From: Spisula solida
Lineage: Eukaryota; Mollusca; Bivalvia; Venerida; Mactridae
DNA: 64,000 bases
Direction of reading: 5' to 3'
Assembly: GCA_947247005.1 (NCBI GenBank)
Contig: OX365944.1
Location: 4,476,501-4,540,500, forward strand
Position 1 is the first letter of the stretch. Every line of letters starts with the position of its first letter. The translations under genes were made by a program, and so were the position numbers. This document shows positions 11,834-23,372 of the stretch, piece by piece. Below the pieces are notes generated by a model. It searched no databases and was not told the origin of the DNA. It saw only the letters and a program-made list of their open reading frames with translations.

Positions 11834-12431
11834 TTCATAGCAATCGCGTAGGCTTCATTCTTAGTGCTTTTTTCATGGTTTGCTTCGGTGCCATCAAGTG
11901 GTTTGAGAATACTGTTGTTTTATCGTTTGTTTTCATCCAATTGAAAGCCACAAAATCATATTTCCGGTTCCGGTTTTATCAATAGATCTGTATGCGGGCA
12001 ATTCATATACTTTTTATGCTTGTTCTCGCCGCTTCAGGTCATGTTCCGTTTGCTTTTGTAAGTAACCATCCATTTTGTGATTGGCCTATCCGCTTTAAAA
12101 AGATATTTCTGCGACAGTAAGTATTTTAAATAATATTTATGCTTCACGTGAGGGAATGTTATTGCCCAAACTCCGAACCTGAAATATCGTAGGCATGTAT
12201 AGAAGGCCTGTAATTGGGTGCGATTATGCATGATGAAATAAAGACCGGATGACGTCACATTTAAGACAACTGCAAATAAGGTAATGTTGAGAATCAACCT
12301 GATATGTATTCCTCAAGTTTAGCAATTATAAAAACCAAAATAACTTAATCAGAATTATTATAAGTATACATGTATATTGTACGAGGGTTGTTCCAAAGAC
12401 TCATATCAATATTAATACTTACTTAATTACT

Positions 12432-12500
12432 TGTCATCGGCGGAAAATGAGGCTGCAATCACCCCTCTCCATTTGGGTCTGTCTTTTGGCTACTAGTATT
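12432..12500 (-). pseudogene. Remnant of a LINE ORF2 C-terminus
   Basis: The minus-strand frame reads RPKWRGVIAASFSADDK. A basic-Trp-Arg motif shortly before the end is common at the C-termini of LINE-type RT proteins. No upstream RT motifs remain. Weak assignment. Confidence 0.3.
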
Positions 12501-12737
12501 TTTTGTCTCATCAAATGATAAACCCTTATTAATGTTGCAGTCACAGTGTATGTACTTGTTCTTTTTTTGTCTTTATACCTGTATTTTATATTAACCATTG
12601 ATTGTTGTCTCATCGTGTGTATTTGATTGTTGATACATTTACGTATCTGAGCGCGGAAGAGCTGATCTGATCTTTTTTCTTCTTGTTATAAATTGTGTAA
12701 GCTTTGATGTATTACCGCAAGTTATGTAACATGATAT

Positions 12738-12802
12738 TTATGTCTAAATGTGTATGTTTTATGTCTAAATGTGTATGTTTTATTTCTAAATGTGTATATA
12801 GT
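12738..12802. repeat. 24-bp tandem repeat, about 2.7 copies
   Basis: The unit TTTATGTCTAAATGTGTATG (plus four bases) repeats at 12738-12802. The third copy has ATTTCT in place of ATGTCT. Confidence 0.65.
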
Positions 12803-13699
12803 ATTTTGAATGTGCTGATTATAACTCTTAAAACATCTCCGACAATCTAGAACTGCATATATGCTATAGCGTTCTCTTTGAGTGCCGTTCAATATCGCCG
12901 TACTGGCACAAGAATTTTCACAAGCTTGCTATTTTCCATCGTCGGTTAGGGAAATATTAACGATGGTTTATTACCAAGGGAATGTTACCTAACATCTGGC
13001 ACATGGATGAAAACGTGACCATTAATCAGTTAAAACTTGTAGTAGTTTGGAATTCTTCCTTTTCGGCTATTTTACTTTGTTGCTGTAATGAATTAAGTTT
13101 ATGCGTTTCTACTATGTCATAATGAAATAATTAACAGTTATCCAGACAAACTGGCAAATGCAGCTAACGAACTTTGCCAAATGGATATGCACCAACATTA
13201 ATTTACGTAATGATTAAATTCAAAATTAAAAAGGCACAAACGTTCCTCAAAATATTTTAATTATTTTTTTAGAATTTCGGAAAGTAAAATAAATTTACTT
13301 CCAGATGTTGATAGTTTTCAAATTTGAAAATGCACCAAATGATTTAAATTAACAAATAATCAAAACATAACCATAGTATCGGTTAAAGATTAAAAAAACG
13401 TTTGTGCTATGTAAATTTTGACATACAAATGTATGTAGATTATCGAAACAGCGCGTTCGCGGGAAAATATGAAAAAGTTCATTAAGACCGATTTACCTGG
13501 AGCCTGACCGATTATTTATGTATTCCTATATCTGATAATGTGTATATGTTTGCATAGTGCTATATCGTGTATAATTTTATGTATGTAAATGTATATAAAT
13601 GCCTTGGTGTATCTAGTCAAAGTGCAACGGTTAATTGTTGCTAAAGTGGTGTTGTCAAATTTTCACAATGATGTTATTTTCAAATGTTATCATGTATTC

Positions 13700-13842
13700 T
13701 TTTTTAAATGCCGACCATAGCCGTTATTTGGCAGTTAGCTTTCTGCTGATAGACGGCAGGCATATGAGTGCCTCCACCAGTATTTGAACCCGGGACGCCA
13801 TATTAGGCGGCAAGTGCGCTAACCATTGAGCTACAGAGGCAC
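13700..13842 (-). mobile_element. tRNA-derived SINE
   Basis: On the minus strand the head begins GCCTCTGTAGCTCAATGGTT then AGCGCACTTGCC, an A-box/D-arm-like run. A GGGTTCAAATACTGG B-box-like run follows. The seven terminal bases can pair with GGAGGC near position 72. The T and anticodon stems are mispaired, so this is a SINE head and not a functional tRNA gene. The body edge is approximate. Confidence 0.65.
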
Positions 13843-14130
13843 ATGTTATCATTTATTCAGCTATCAAGATAACACGATAATATAACAAATAGTGGTGATA
13901 ACTGTATGGTGAGATCATTGCATTAAATAATTGATCTTACGGACAAATGTTGACACATGATAAGACCACAAGTTGAATGTCCATTTTGCTGTATTTCTGA
14001 CAATTAAATCTCACTATTTAAACCAACTCAATATTGGGACCAGATTTTAAGGGTTCAATGGTAGTCTTATTATTGAAGTTTTACTGTACAAATTAATTGT
14101 GTTCTTTATATCCCCCATTGTTGTGTTGTA

Positions 14131-14381
14131 TAACTCGTTTAATCAGGCCATTCACTTGCTTACATAACATTGTGTATATAAACATTGCAATTTTGCTCTT
14201 ATTACTGCCTTATTCTAATAGATCTTTGCTATGTATTAGTATGTGGCTTGGTAAAAAAATGTATTTGTTTTCATTGCCTTTTTCTCCAATTATATTTAAA
14301 ACAATAAAATAATTTAAAAATATACAATGCTATGATACTGCAATGTTTGTATACAAGTGACAGACCTGAATAAAGGGACTA
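14131..14381. mobile_element. TA-flanked MITE, 'TTATTCAGGTC' family (copy 1)
   Basis: The inverted termini carry (T)TTATTCAGGTCTGTCACTTG, then TATACAAACATTGCA at the right end and TACATAACATTG at the left. TA dinucleotides at 14129-14130 and 14382-14383 fit a Tc1/mariner-type target duplication. Full-length relatives occur at 59568-59798 and 61692-61837. The interior is AT-rich and noncoding. Confidence 0.75.
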
Positions 14382-14599
14382 TACTTGGCCTTCTCATTAT
14401 TATACGTATTGAATTGTAATTTGTTACTCGAGTAACGGTATGCAGGGTAAATAATCAATATTGTTGTATATTTATGTATGTAAACATAATATTATATGTA
14501 TATAATTATATTATATGTATATCAAGGGAAATTGAATAAATAAAATAATAACATTAAAATATTATACGATGTATGTTATGTTTCTGCATCATTACGTGT

Positions 14600-14770
14600 C
14601 TCGCATAGTCTGCTTGTTTGTTTAACGCCGTTTCCCTCAATGTTCCGGTTATATAAAGTTTCCATTGACTGTATCTAACCAGTACTATCATACCATTCCG
14701 CAATAAGCAACTTCTCCACATGTGGAGGAAAACCGACGTTGATGTCAACGTTTCGTGGAAGGGTATAATA
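14600..14770 (-). mobile_element. SINE-body fragment, 'CCACATGTGGAG' family (copy B)
   Basis: The minus strand reads TCCACATGTGGAGAAGTTGC, then AGTACTGGTTAGATACAGTC, the same modules in the same order as the copies at 0.9, 38.9, 40.8 and 58.8 kb. Confidence 0.6.
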
Positions 14771-15325
14771 ATTCTAACAGCTTTGCAGAAATGCCGTTCC
14801 AATACAGAATGTGTTTCGATTTGGACTAAGAGTGATTGTCGCACAAAATATATGTTCCTGGATATCCGAAGTGCAATCTAGTACAGTATGCCTTGCATTC
14901 CGAGTGCACTCCAAATCCAATAAAAATATACAGAAAATGAGCAAATCAATCAAAGTGGCCATAAAAATGTACCAGAATATAATCAGAATACGGGGGGAGG
15001 GATTATAAAATGCACTGGTCACTGACGACATTAAGTCTCAATTCCGTTTAATGTTACGTGGAGTATTCAAATACATACACAAACGTTTAGAGCATGACTG
15101 TGAAACACATTCGGAGTGGCCAGCATATTATATGGAATGCACTCGGAATGCAAACGGAATGCACTTTAAATATAAAAGAATTTACCACGAATCGTTATTC
15201 AGACACAATCCTACTACATTGGCTGCGACATCAGCAGGAGTAAGAGCCATCATAATAAAACAAGCATAATATGACGGACGCCTGTGTTTTGCATCATATT
15301 TCAGCTGAGGACGGGGTTGTGTTGG

Positions 15326-15517
15326 AGTTACCACACCCATTACCAGTTCAGTATTACAGTTACCACACTCTGTTCTAGTGCAATATTGTAGTTATCACAC
15401 TCTTCACCAGTGAAGTATTGCAGTTATCACACTCTTCACCAGTGAAGTATTGCAGTTATCACACTCATATCTACTTCAGTATTGAAGTTACCACACTCTT
15501 TTCCAGTGCAGTGTTGT
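15326..15517. repeat. 32-bp minisatellite, 6 copies
   Basis: Six consecutive 32-bp units begin AGTTATCACACTC or AGTTACCACAC and end with CAGTATTG-like sequence. All six are exactly 32 bp. Units 3 and 4 (15390-15453) are identical. The others differ mostly in the middle third. Confidence 0.8.
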
Positions 15518-17648
15518 AGTAAGTGTACACTTTTCTGTCGTAATTATAATACAAATACAATAAAGTTCTGTGATCGTGCAGGTATTTTATTAAGACAACA
15601 CAACACAATAGATCTACGTGTAAATCAAACACACGTTACCATGGACATATCATTTGTAAAGAGGACCTCCCTGAAAAACAAGTAAAAACAAACAGAAACA
15701 AACATACGATTTCAAACTTCGAAATCCCGAGTAAAAAAAACAAAGACAGATACAAAATTCAGTTGAAACAAATGTTTAAATACATATTCAAGTGTGTGCA
15801 GCTTAAACAGCATACATACCGGAGTGGACATACCAAGACTTTTGGCTAAGACTGCAAGATAAAATCTGTCAACTCAAAATTAAAAAAAAAAAATCAAGAC
15901 TTTTATTACCGCCATTGTTGGAGAGCTCATACAATTGTGCAACAATTTACATGAACATGTACAAAGAAAGCATTGTTGTATACACGTATAAACATGTATA
16001 AGACAAAGAACACGAAGAAATATTCCCCTAAATTACCCGAAGAAAACAACAACAAAAACTGGTGTTTCTCGAACATTGTCACATACCACTGCCACGAGAA
16101 ACTCTCACTTCTAAGGAATATTGATACTAACTATAATGAGACCTCCGACTTTTAAGAAATAATAATCCATACTTTCTTTAAATTACACAGATTTTAACGT
16201 GACATCATCGACGCTCAAGCCAGGAATTAGGACTATCCATGTCACTTAATATTTTTCTACAACAGTTCACAAGTGTTACCCGAAACTGACCAAATACCAA
16301 TGAAGGATGTCAAATAATAAAATACTTACCGATGGTTTAACTTTGCTGAGTTGACAGATTTTGCGGTATTAGCCAAATATTACGTCAGATACCACGCGAC
16401 ATAGCCACACCGCATACTAGTATAAGGTAACATACGACTCAGTATGGAACATTGAAATGTATTAAATATATACAAAAATGCAATATCAATCTATTACTAG
16501 GCTACTCTCTGTGGGACATCGAAGTCTTTGGGAACACAAATCAGTTTCGTAACCTTTATCATTCAAGGTTCAACAAAAATAATTTGGAATGAAATCATCA
16601 AATAAGGACCTTTGTCAAACTATAATTGAAATAGCTATACATATCATACTTTTGTATCTGACATTTATAGCCAGTATATTAGCGGTCATTGGCGGTTCTA
16701 GACTGGTACCTCGACAGTCCGAGTTTGACTATCGCAAAATACGAATATTCGAACGGGAACCAGTCTGGATATACTCTCTATGCTCATTAAGTCGTCTGGA
16801 ATCTCACCTAACCTTTATCCAGTATGGCTATTTGTCATAAAATGTTAGACAGTTGTTTATCTCTACAAACACCCGAATCCATTAACATAACTTACAAACT
16901 AAAAACAAAAGGATAATCTCCGAGGAGACAAAATGGCGGATCTTTTGATCAGGACTCATCCTGTCGTCTGTTTAAACCCCAACTTGTTTTATCTTTTTGC
17001 AGAGACGTTCTAGTTTAAAGGAGTTTGAAGATCGTTGTTTCAAATGGTAACAATGGTTCCAGATGTGTGTTAAACTGCACAGATTGTTATTGTTATAATG
17101 CTAAACCAACCGTGAAACTGTAAAATTTAGCGATTGAACAAGACATCTGTTAATATATTAACTTAAAAACTTTATTAAATACAGATAGAAGATTTTCTGA
17201 AATCAATGTAAAATTCACGAACCGTTTTCATCACTTCAGAAAAACAAATAAGCAAACGTTTCACATCGCGAAAACATATTACTTTACAGTATTCACCTGT
17301 AGAGTTCCACAGGGCTCGGAATCTCAACGTGTGATGTCTTTGTCGAAGATGGTCTCTCAATGGACTGTATATTGTGATAAAACTTATGGAAGTCCAGCAT
17401 GACCAAACACATTCATTCAAGACATTCCTATACAAAGATTGGTTTCGGAAACGTTTCTCAACAGCAGATATTCACTAATCATAATGTTCTAAGTACGATG
17501 TAGCGGTGATTTCCCAATGTTATTATCAAGCACAAGATAACAGTGATAATCGGAACCAGCGACTACAATTGGAAGACTAAGAGGGGAATGACAAGCCTTT
17601 CAGAGCTTACTAATTTATTATCATCTCAAATGTATCTCAAACGGGTAT
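15518..17648. other. Intergenic, no supported gene
   Basis: AT-rich sequence. The only coding-like cue is AAAATGGCGGA at 16930-16940, a YY1-type motif over an ATG at 16933, but the frame closes after 26 codons and no good splice donor was found. Confidence 0.4.
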
Positions 17649-17728
17649 GGGGGTTCAGCAAGACCAAACACATGGAAGGTTCGGCATGACCAAACACATG
17701 AGAAGTCTAGCATGACCAAACACATGGA
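17649..17728. repeat. ~27-bp tandem repeat, 3 copies plus an outlier
   Basis: GCATGACCAAACACATGG-type units occur three times. The core AGCATGACCAAACACAT recurs at about 17396-17412, separated by about 240 bp. Confidence 0.6.
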
Positions 17729-18375
17729 AATTTAGAACACATACATAAGTGGTAAGTCAAGTTCCAAGACTTAGTCCCATAATTATAAAGCTTTTTGTCA
17801 TGCTCCACTCAACTTAAGTATGAAACTTGATTAGCCCATAGAATGTCCAACAATTAACTTACCGGTATATTTTCGTATACAAGAAAATATCACTCTGATT
17901 TCTTTAAGGCTCGTCATGAAAGCTAAAAGTTCAAATAAATTAAGAGACAGCTTACTGTTTAAACATTCAAGTTTAAGAACGAAATTGGCTTGAGCATTGA
18001 AAGACTTTATAATCATAGGATCTGGGGAAGAAATACGCAGGTGGGGAAGAATAACACTCGCCAAACAAGGGAAGCCAAGTCCAAAATCACCAAGCAGAGG
18101 AAAGTCCACTTTTACCGTCAAACATGAGTAGGATATTTCCAAACGGTTACATTGGAAGCCGAATACTACCTCGTATAAACCAAATCACTGAATGAATTAT
18201 TGGGATACTTTACAATTCAACTTGTATGACTTGTTGTGATTAAACACATCTGTCATTTCCGATCACCGTACGACTTATTGCAAGACTGTACAATTCAACG
18301 TGTACTCCTTATTGCGATAACCGGAATTTGACTCTTTTATAAACGACAACATAGTTGATTACGTCATTAAAGGAA

Positions 18376-19519
18376 CTATCCCTTAGCAAGCGATTGATAT
18401 CTAATCATTCTGATAAATGCTTGTTCGTGCGTTTTCATCAATTTGCATTCACCACCCATGTATGTGAAATCTTCATGCCATATGGATTGATTTACGAACA
18501 GTTTGGAATCATTTTGGAGATCCTTCTGTGAACAAAAGTCAGACACCTTGCTAAGCAACTGTCTGAAATAGTTTACTTCCTCAAAGAAGTCATCATTCAT
18601 TGCTTTAAGTTTTTCTTCAAATACTTCAACAAAATATTCATATATTGCGAAATCTAGAAAATCCCTTTCTCTCACATTTTCTTGCTCTGTGGCGTTCAAG
18701 ACAATGGGTTTGTGTTGATTTGAATTGGTTTTCAAATATATGATATCGATCATTGACCAGGACAAATATCTCTTCATCATAACTAAAGATTCATCAAATT
18801 TCTCCATGATCATTACCAGCAAGAACTCAGAATTCAGTTGGTTTAGGTAGGACGTTATCTTTTCCTTGTCGGTCGAATTTATATTTGTTCCAAACCCAAA
18901 ATCTGATGCCATGGAATTACGTGTTTTGGAGAATTTATTTTTATCATATTTCTCAGGATAATTTATTAAATTATGAATAAAATCTCCCGGAATCTTTTTC
19001 AGATTCGTTTTATTGCGGACATCTCGGCAATAATATGCGGCACTAACGAGTCGATCGACAGGTTCACGAACAATGCCGATCTTTACCGATCCTGTCGGGA
19101 TGTATCGGTCAAAACGCGATTTGCTATATCGTGTATGACAAGCGAATATGTTATAAGTACTTGGCGGTTCAATGGGTATAGCTTTATTGAAATTATACAA
19201 ATGATTACCCATCTTCGGCAACAGAATATTTAGATTATATCTCAAGCCAAATCTATGGAATAAGTTTTGCATCGTTGTAGATCCGGCCTTGTGAACTTTC
19301 AGGAAAGCGATGTTATTGACTCTCTCACGTGATGTATTTCCCTTTCCGCCATTTAGTGACGTCATGTATCGCATATTTTCTAAATGTCCTTGTAATTCCT
19401 TAGTAAGTATTGTATTTGGCATTTGAATATTTCCTTGACGAAGTCCAGTTAGATAAAAGACGTCTGAGTACGAAGACATCATCGTGCCAAAAATAATAAA
19501 TAGTCCGAGAAAAAGTACT
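18376..19519 (-). CDS. Galactose-3-O-sulfotransferase-like (Gal3ST family), last coding exon
   Basis: The product is expected to transfer sulfate from PAPS to the 3-OH of galactose on glycolipids or glycoproteins in the Golgi lumen. On the minus strand the open frame ends in TAG at 18376-18378. The 5'-phosphosulfate-binding loop FLKVHKAGSTT and the 3'-phosphate-binding block IGIVREPVDRLVSAAYY (73 residues downstream) are intact and correctly spaced for the family. A hydrophobic segment VLFLGLFIIFGTMM near the start fits a type II signal anchor. The length (about 380 aa) is normal for Gal3ST. A long pyrimidine tract ending in CAG lies at 19520-19531, so the exon probably starts at 19519, with the first few residues on an upstream exon I could not find. 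Alternatively translation starts at ATG 19480-19482. The acceptor sugar cannot be told from sequence. Confidence 0.85.
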
Positions 19520-19531
19520 CTGAAAAAAAAA
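19520..19531 (-). promoter_or_regulatory. Splice acceptor of the Gal3ST-like exon
   Basis: On the minus strand a run of ten T bases is followed by CAG, immediately before AGTACTTTTTCTCGG. Frames that extend upstream through this tract are probably reading intron. Confidence 0.6.
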
Positions 19532-19548
19532 AGAAATAATTCCGTCAC

Positions 19549-21399
19549 AGACTTTTATATCGAAAACTTTCTGTTGTGACGAGACAAATCTGTTTGGTTT
19601 ATACGTTACGCTTGTCACTTCGAAACATGAACGTACTAAGGGTCAAGATATTTAAAAAGGGTCACTAAGAGCATGTACCGTTCAAGCAAATATATACCCT
19701 GTTTGCACCTGTATACAGCATTCTAAAATATATTTGGGTGGAATGGCACTTTCAGTTTTCAATAGTTTGTTTACGGCCCAAATTCGGATATATGCCACTA
19801 GCATGGATCCACATGCATCACATACTTAAGGATATAACGTGATCGATGTCTGGCACCAGTATTTTGGTCGACTGGACAATTGAAGGCTTTAAACTGTTTG
19901 CCAAAACAGACAGTACTGGTTATACCAACCATAGTGGTTCCAGTTCGTGTGGACTTGTGTTTGAATTGAGGGGGGTGTGCTACGAAGACTGCAATACTCA
20001 CACAACCAATAGTTGTTTCGTTTTCTTTTGCGTCATCATGGTGATATCTTCGTACGTGACTATCTGAAAATGGAAGGAAAACTATGATTATATCGACCAT
20101 AGGGTGGTTGACCATAGGATTGACCATATGTCACCCGTCTTAAAAAGCTATCTTTAATTGGTCTTCATAATTCAACAGTAAATTGGTTTTTATCTTATTT
20201 AAAAAACAGGGTTCAACAAACATACATATCGGGCGCCTTTTCAGATCCGGGTCATGTTGTCCCCTAAAATTAATAGTCATCAAAGCATTACAGCATTACT
20301 AATTAAATACCGTATGTGCACAGACAATAATTCGAAGCCATACAGAATCGGCGACACCACGGAGCCACCATCGCTAGAGACCGACAGGGAATGTATACCA
20401 TATATGTACGCCCAAAGGATATTTCAAGTAAGCCTATACACTGCCACTCACAATAAATGTCACACTGCATTGTTTCTTAAAGTAACATATCGCTGGCTTA
20501 AAATCAGAAGGTCGTAAGTGTTTCTTATGACCTTATAAGACGCATGCATATTTGGAATATGCACACCAAGGCGCTTTTTAAAAGCATATTTTTATGAAAT
20601 CCGGAAGTGGTGATGTTGATCAAACTGAACTTTAAAAAGTTTGTTTTTCTATAGGTAAAGAGTTTTTTTTCTTGTTTTTTCTAAAAATATTGATTTTGTA
20701 CTTACGATCTTCTAATTCTAAGCCAGCGGTATTACCATAACGATATGTTCATATTAAGAAATCCATTCTGCTGCATTTTATCAATTAGTTTTGCTGCAGT
20801 TTTAGCCATCATTTATGCTGCAATTTATCAATTTGGCTTAAACAAAAAGTATATTGTCGTCCTGTTATCTGTCTTTGTGGTTATTCGTATGTACAGTATT
20901 CTGTCAATTAATTGATAAAAAGGTTGTATTTGAGTATCGGCCAAAAAGATCACTTTGTAACCGAGTTTCAATAAAATCGAACCGGTGTCAATTCCAAAGC
21001 ACAAACTGTTTCTGACAAAACGTTATAAGCGATACAAAGTACGACTAAATCCACTACTGGTAGATATAATTGGATTCAACATGACCCCACCAATAGTTAT
21101 TTTGAATGCCGTAAGCGAACCAAGGGAGAAAAGTCTTCAAACAGACCATTTTTGTCAAGGACTGGGTTATTGTCCATTTAAAAATTGATATCATTTCCAC
21201 ACACATAAATTGTCGATTTCGCACCGTTTATAAGTTTATTTCCAAATTACTAAGATCAGATTTTGAAATAAGGACACAACATGGGCGACAAAGTGCGATA
21301 TCCGTGTATACATAATGTATTATAAGAACAAATTAACGAGTTCCTCTTACCGTTCAATTACCATAATATAACATTGGTTTATTGTCTATACTTATTTTC
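19549..21399. other. Intergenic or 5' intron of the Gal3ST-like gene
   Basis: No upstream Gal3ST exon was recognised. A short RT remnant lies at 20154-20264. The rest is AT-rich without features. Confidence 0.4.
20154..20264 (+). pseudogene. LINE reverse-transcriptase fragment
   Basis: The frame reads LIGLHNSTVNWFLSYLKNRV, then QQTYISGAFSDPGH. This is the segment between RT motif A and the 'SGVPQGS' motif B in non-LTR reverse transcriptases (W-SYL-NR-Q pattern). Just upstream, LKKLS fits the preceding 'LLLKKL' stretch. The fragment ends before motif B. Confidence 0.6.
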
Positions 21400-21503
21400 G
21401 GTGTACCATTTTTATATCGTCTTTGGTATGACGTGGCTTTGGATCGAACCCGAGACCTCTTGTACTCGATGCGGACGCTCAACTACTAGGCTATCGAGGA
21501 GGC
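21400..21503 (-). mobile_element. tRNA-SINE family 1, 3'-truncated copy
   Basis: On the minus strand: CCTCCTCGATAGCCTAGTAG, TTGAGCGTCCGC, a B-box-like GGTTCGATCC, then AAGACGATATAAAAATGGTA. This matches the heads at 41165 (+) and 52975 (-). The 3' half of the SINE is missing. Confidence 0.75.
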
Positions 21504-21942
21504 TGAATTTTTAATTATTTATTCTTTATCAACGATACAGTTACCCATGGACTGGATTTTTTTTATCTGGAATTATCTCCTAGCAGTTGACGTATAAAAA
21601 TACGTAATTGTTTACTGATCAGAAATATAGATTTTTGCAACTGTTAAGTTTTCCATACAACAACACAGTTTAATTATAGGAATGTCAGCGTGCTTTATAC
21701 CACAAGAAAATCAATTAGGCGTTAACCTCTTTGACTTCCTTTGACAATTAGTATAAAAGGTTTGTCCTTTGTTTGAAAACAGTTTTGGTCTAAATATGGA
21801 TTTGTTACTATTGAGCATTTTTATGTTAAAAAGCGTTTACTCGCATATACTGTTTTACTTAAAGAAGGCGTTCCTGTTAAATAGTCTTTGTTCTTTATAA
21901 CATTGGTCATTTATGATCGTTTTTTCATGTTATGCATGAATT

Positions 21943-22868
21943 GTTTTGTTGTTGTTGTAGTTATTGTTGTAGTGCTGGAGGTGTTGTAGTTATTGTTGTA
22001 GTGCTGGAGGTGTTGTTGTTGTTGTAGTGCTGGAGGTGTTGTAGTTATTGTTGTAGTGCTGGAGGTGTTGTTGTTGTTGTAGTGCTGGAGGTGTTGTAGT
22101 TGTTGTTGTAGTGCTGGAGGTGTTGTTGTTGTAGTTATTGTTGTAGTGCTGGAGGTGTTGTTGTTGTTGTTATTGTTGTAGTGCTGGAGGTGTTGTTGTA
22201 GTTATTGTTGTAGTGCTGGAGGTGTTGTAGTTATTGTTGTAGTGCTGGAGGTGTTGTTGTTGTTGTAGTGCTGGAGGTGTTGTAGTTATTGTTGTAGTGC
22301 TGGAGGTGTTGTTGTTGTTGTAGTGCTGGAGGTGTTGTAGTTATTGTTGTAGTGCTGGAGGTGTTGTTGTTGTTGTAGTGCTGGAGGTGTTGTAGTTGTT
22401 GTTGTAGTGCTGGAGGTGTTGTTGTTGTAGTTATTGTTGTAGTGCTGGAGGTGTTGTTGTAGTTATTGTTGTAGTGCTGGAGGTGTTGTTGTAGTTATTG
22501 TTGTAGTGCTGGAGGTGTTGTTGTTGTTGTTATTGTTGTAGTGCTGGAGGTGTTGTTGTAGTTATTGTTGTAGTGCTGGAGGTGTTGTAGTTATTGTTGT
22601 AGTGCTGGAGGTGTTGTTGTTGTTGTAGTGCTGGAGGTGTTGTAGTTATTGTTGTAGTGCTGGAGGTGTTGTTGTTGTTGTAGTGCTGGAGGTGTTGTAG
22701 TTATTGTTGTAGTGCTGGAGGTGTTGTTGTTGTTGTAGTGCTGGAGGTGTTGTAGTTGTTGTTGTAGTGCTGGAGGTGTTGTTGTTGTAGTTATTGTTGT
22801 AGTGCTGGAGGTGTTGTAGTTGTAGTGCTGGAGGTGGTGTTGTTGTAGTTATTGTTGCTGTTGTTGTA
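21943..22868. repeat. 0.93-kb GTT-rich minisatellite with 360-bp higher-order repeat
   Basis: The array consists of GTGCTGGAGGTGTTG blocks joined by variable (GTT)n/GTAGTTATTGTTGTA spacers, giving alternating units of about 26-35 bp. The stretch from about 22129 to 22450 is repeated without visible change at 22489-22810, an offset of exactly 360 bp. On the minus strand the array stays open as a Thr/Pro-rich frame (TTTTPPALQQ), which reflects composition and not a gene. Confidence 0.9.
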
Positions 22869-22879
22869 AACGTGTATTT

Positions 22880-23070
22880 CACTTGCCTATGGATCGAAAG
22901 GCACTGGTTCGAAACTCGGCCGGGGCACTAGGTCATTTCTGAAACGCCTTTTTAGTATTTCCCACCCACCTAGTAGATATGAACTGATTAGTAAAAACTC
23001 GCGTGTATCAATGCTAAAAAGGCACCGATTTCCGAGAGCTGCTTTCAGCAGTTCAGCAGTTCAGCCACCT
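22880..23070 (+). mobile_element. SINE fragment next to the minisatellite
   Basis: A B-box-like GGTTCGAAACTC within TTGCCTATGGATCGAAAGGC...CTCGGCCGGGGCAC is followed by a noncoding body. The A-box side is lost into the minisatellite. Confidence 0.45.
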
Positions 23071-23079
23071 TTAGACATT

Positions 23080-23372
23080 TTAACTTTCCCTGTCCATTGG
23101 ACTAACTGAGGAAACCTGCGTTTGAGTCTCTCTGTGGAGACCATTTCTCTCCTGGTTGGTGTGCAGCTAACATCGAGGTACAGCACCCAGGAATATCGAA
23201 CATGTACATACACCACCCTCATATGTATCAATTCACACCTTAGTCGAGTGGAGCATTGTGGGTTATTCTTGCTCAGAGAAATTCAGCAGTGGCACAGAAG
23301 GGGATCGAACCCGGGACCTCTCGATCCCGAAGCTCGCGCCCTACCTCTAGCCTAGGCCACCGCTCCCCACAA
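23080..23372 (-). mobile_element. tRNA-derived SINE, family 3
   Basis: On the minus strand the head reads GGGGAGCGGTGGCCTAGGCT, then a B-box GGTTCGATCCCC. A body of about 220 bp continues with CACTGCTGAATTTCTCTGAG. This is a different family from the 'CCTCCTCGATAGC' SINE. Confidence 0.65.

Larger units (their letters stand above)
11834..13699. other. Intergenic: 3' flank, LINE remnant, short tandem repeat
   Basis: No gene is seen after the PERCC1-like stop. The region contains an RT C-terminal remnant near 12.43-12.50 kb and a 24-bp tandem repeat at 12.74-12.80 kb. The rest is AT-rich, with no splice-bounded frame. Confidence 0.45.

Noticed and set aside
13770..13842. A candidate tRNA gene (minus strand) with paired acceptor ends.
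   Set aside because: The T-arm and anticodon stem do not pair properly and the sequence continues into a SINE body.
21943..22868. A CRISPR-like or other spacer array.
   Set aside because: The spacers are just variable GTT/GTA runs, and the genome is eukaryotic.
22646..22882. Long minus-strand Thr/Pro/Gln frame.
   Set aside because: It is the translation of the minisatellite and has no independent coding signal.
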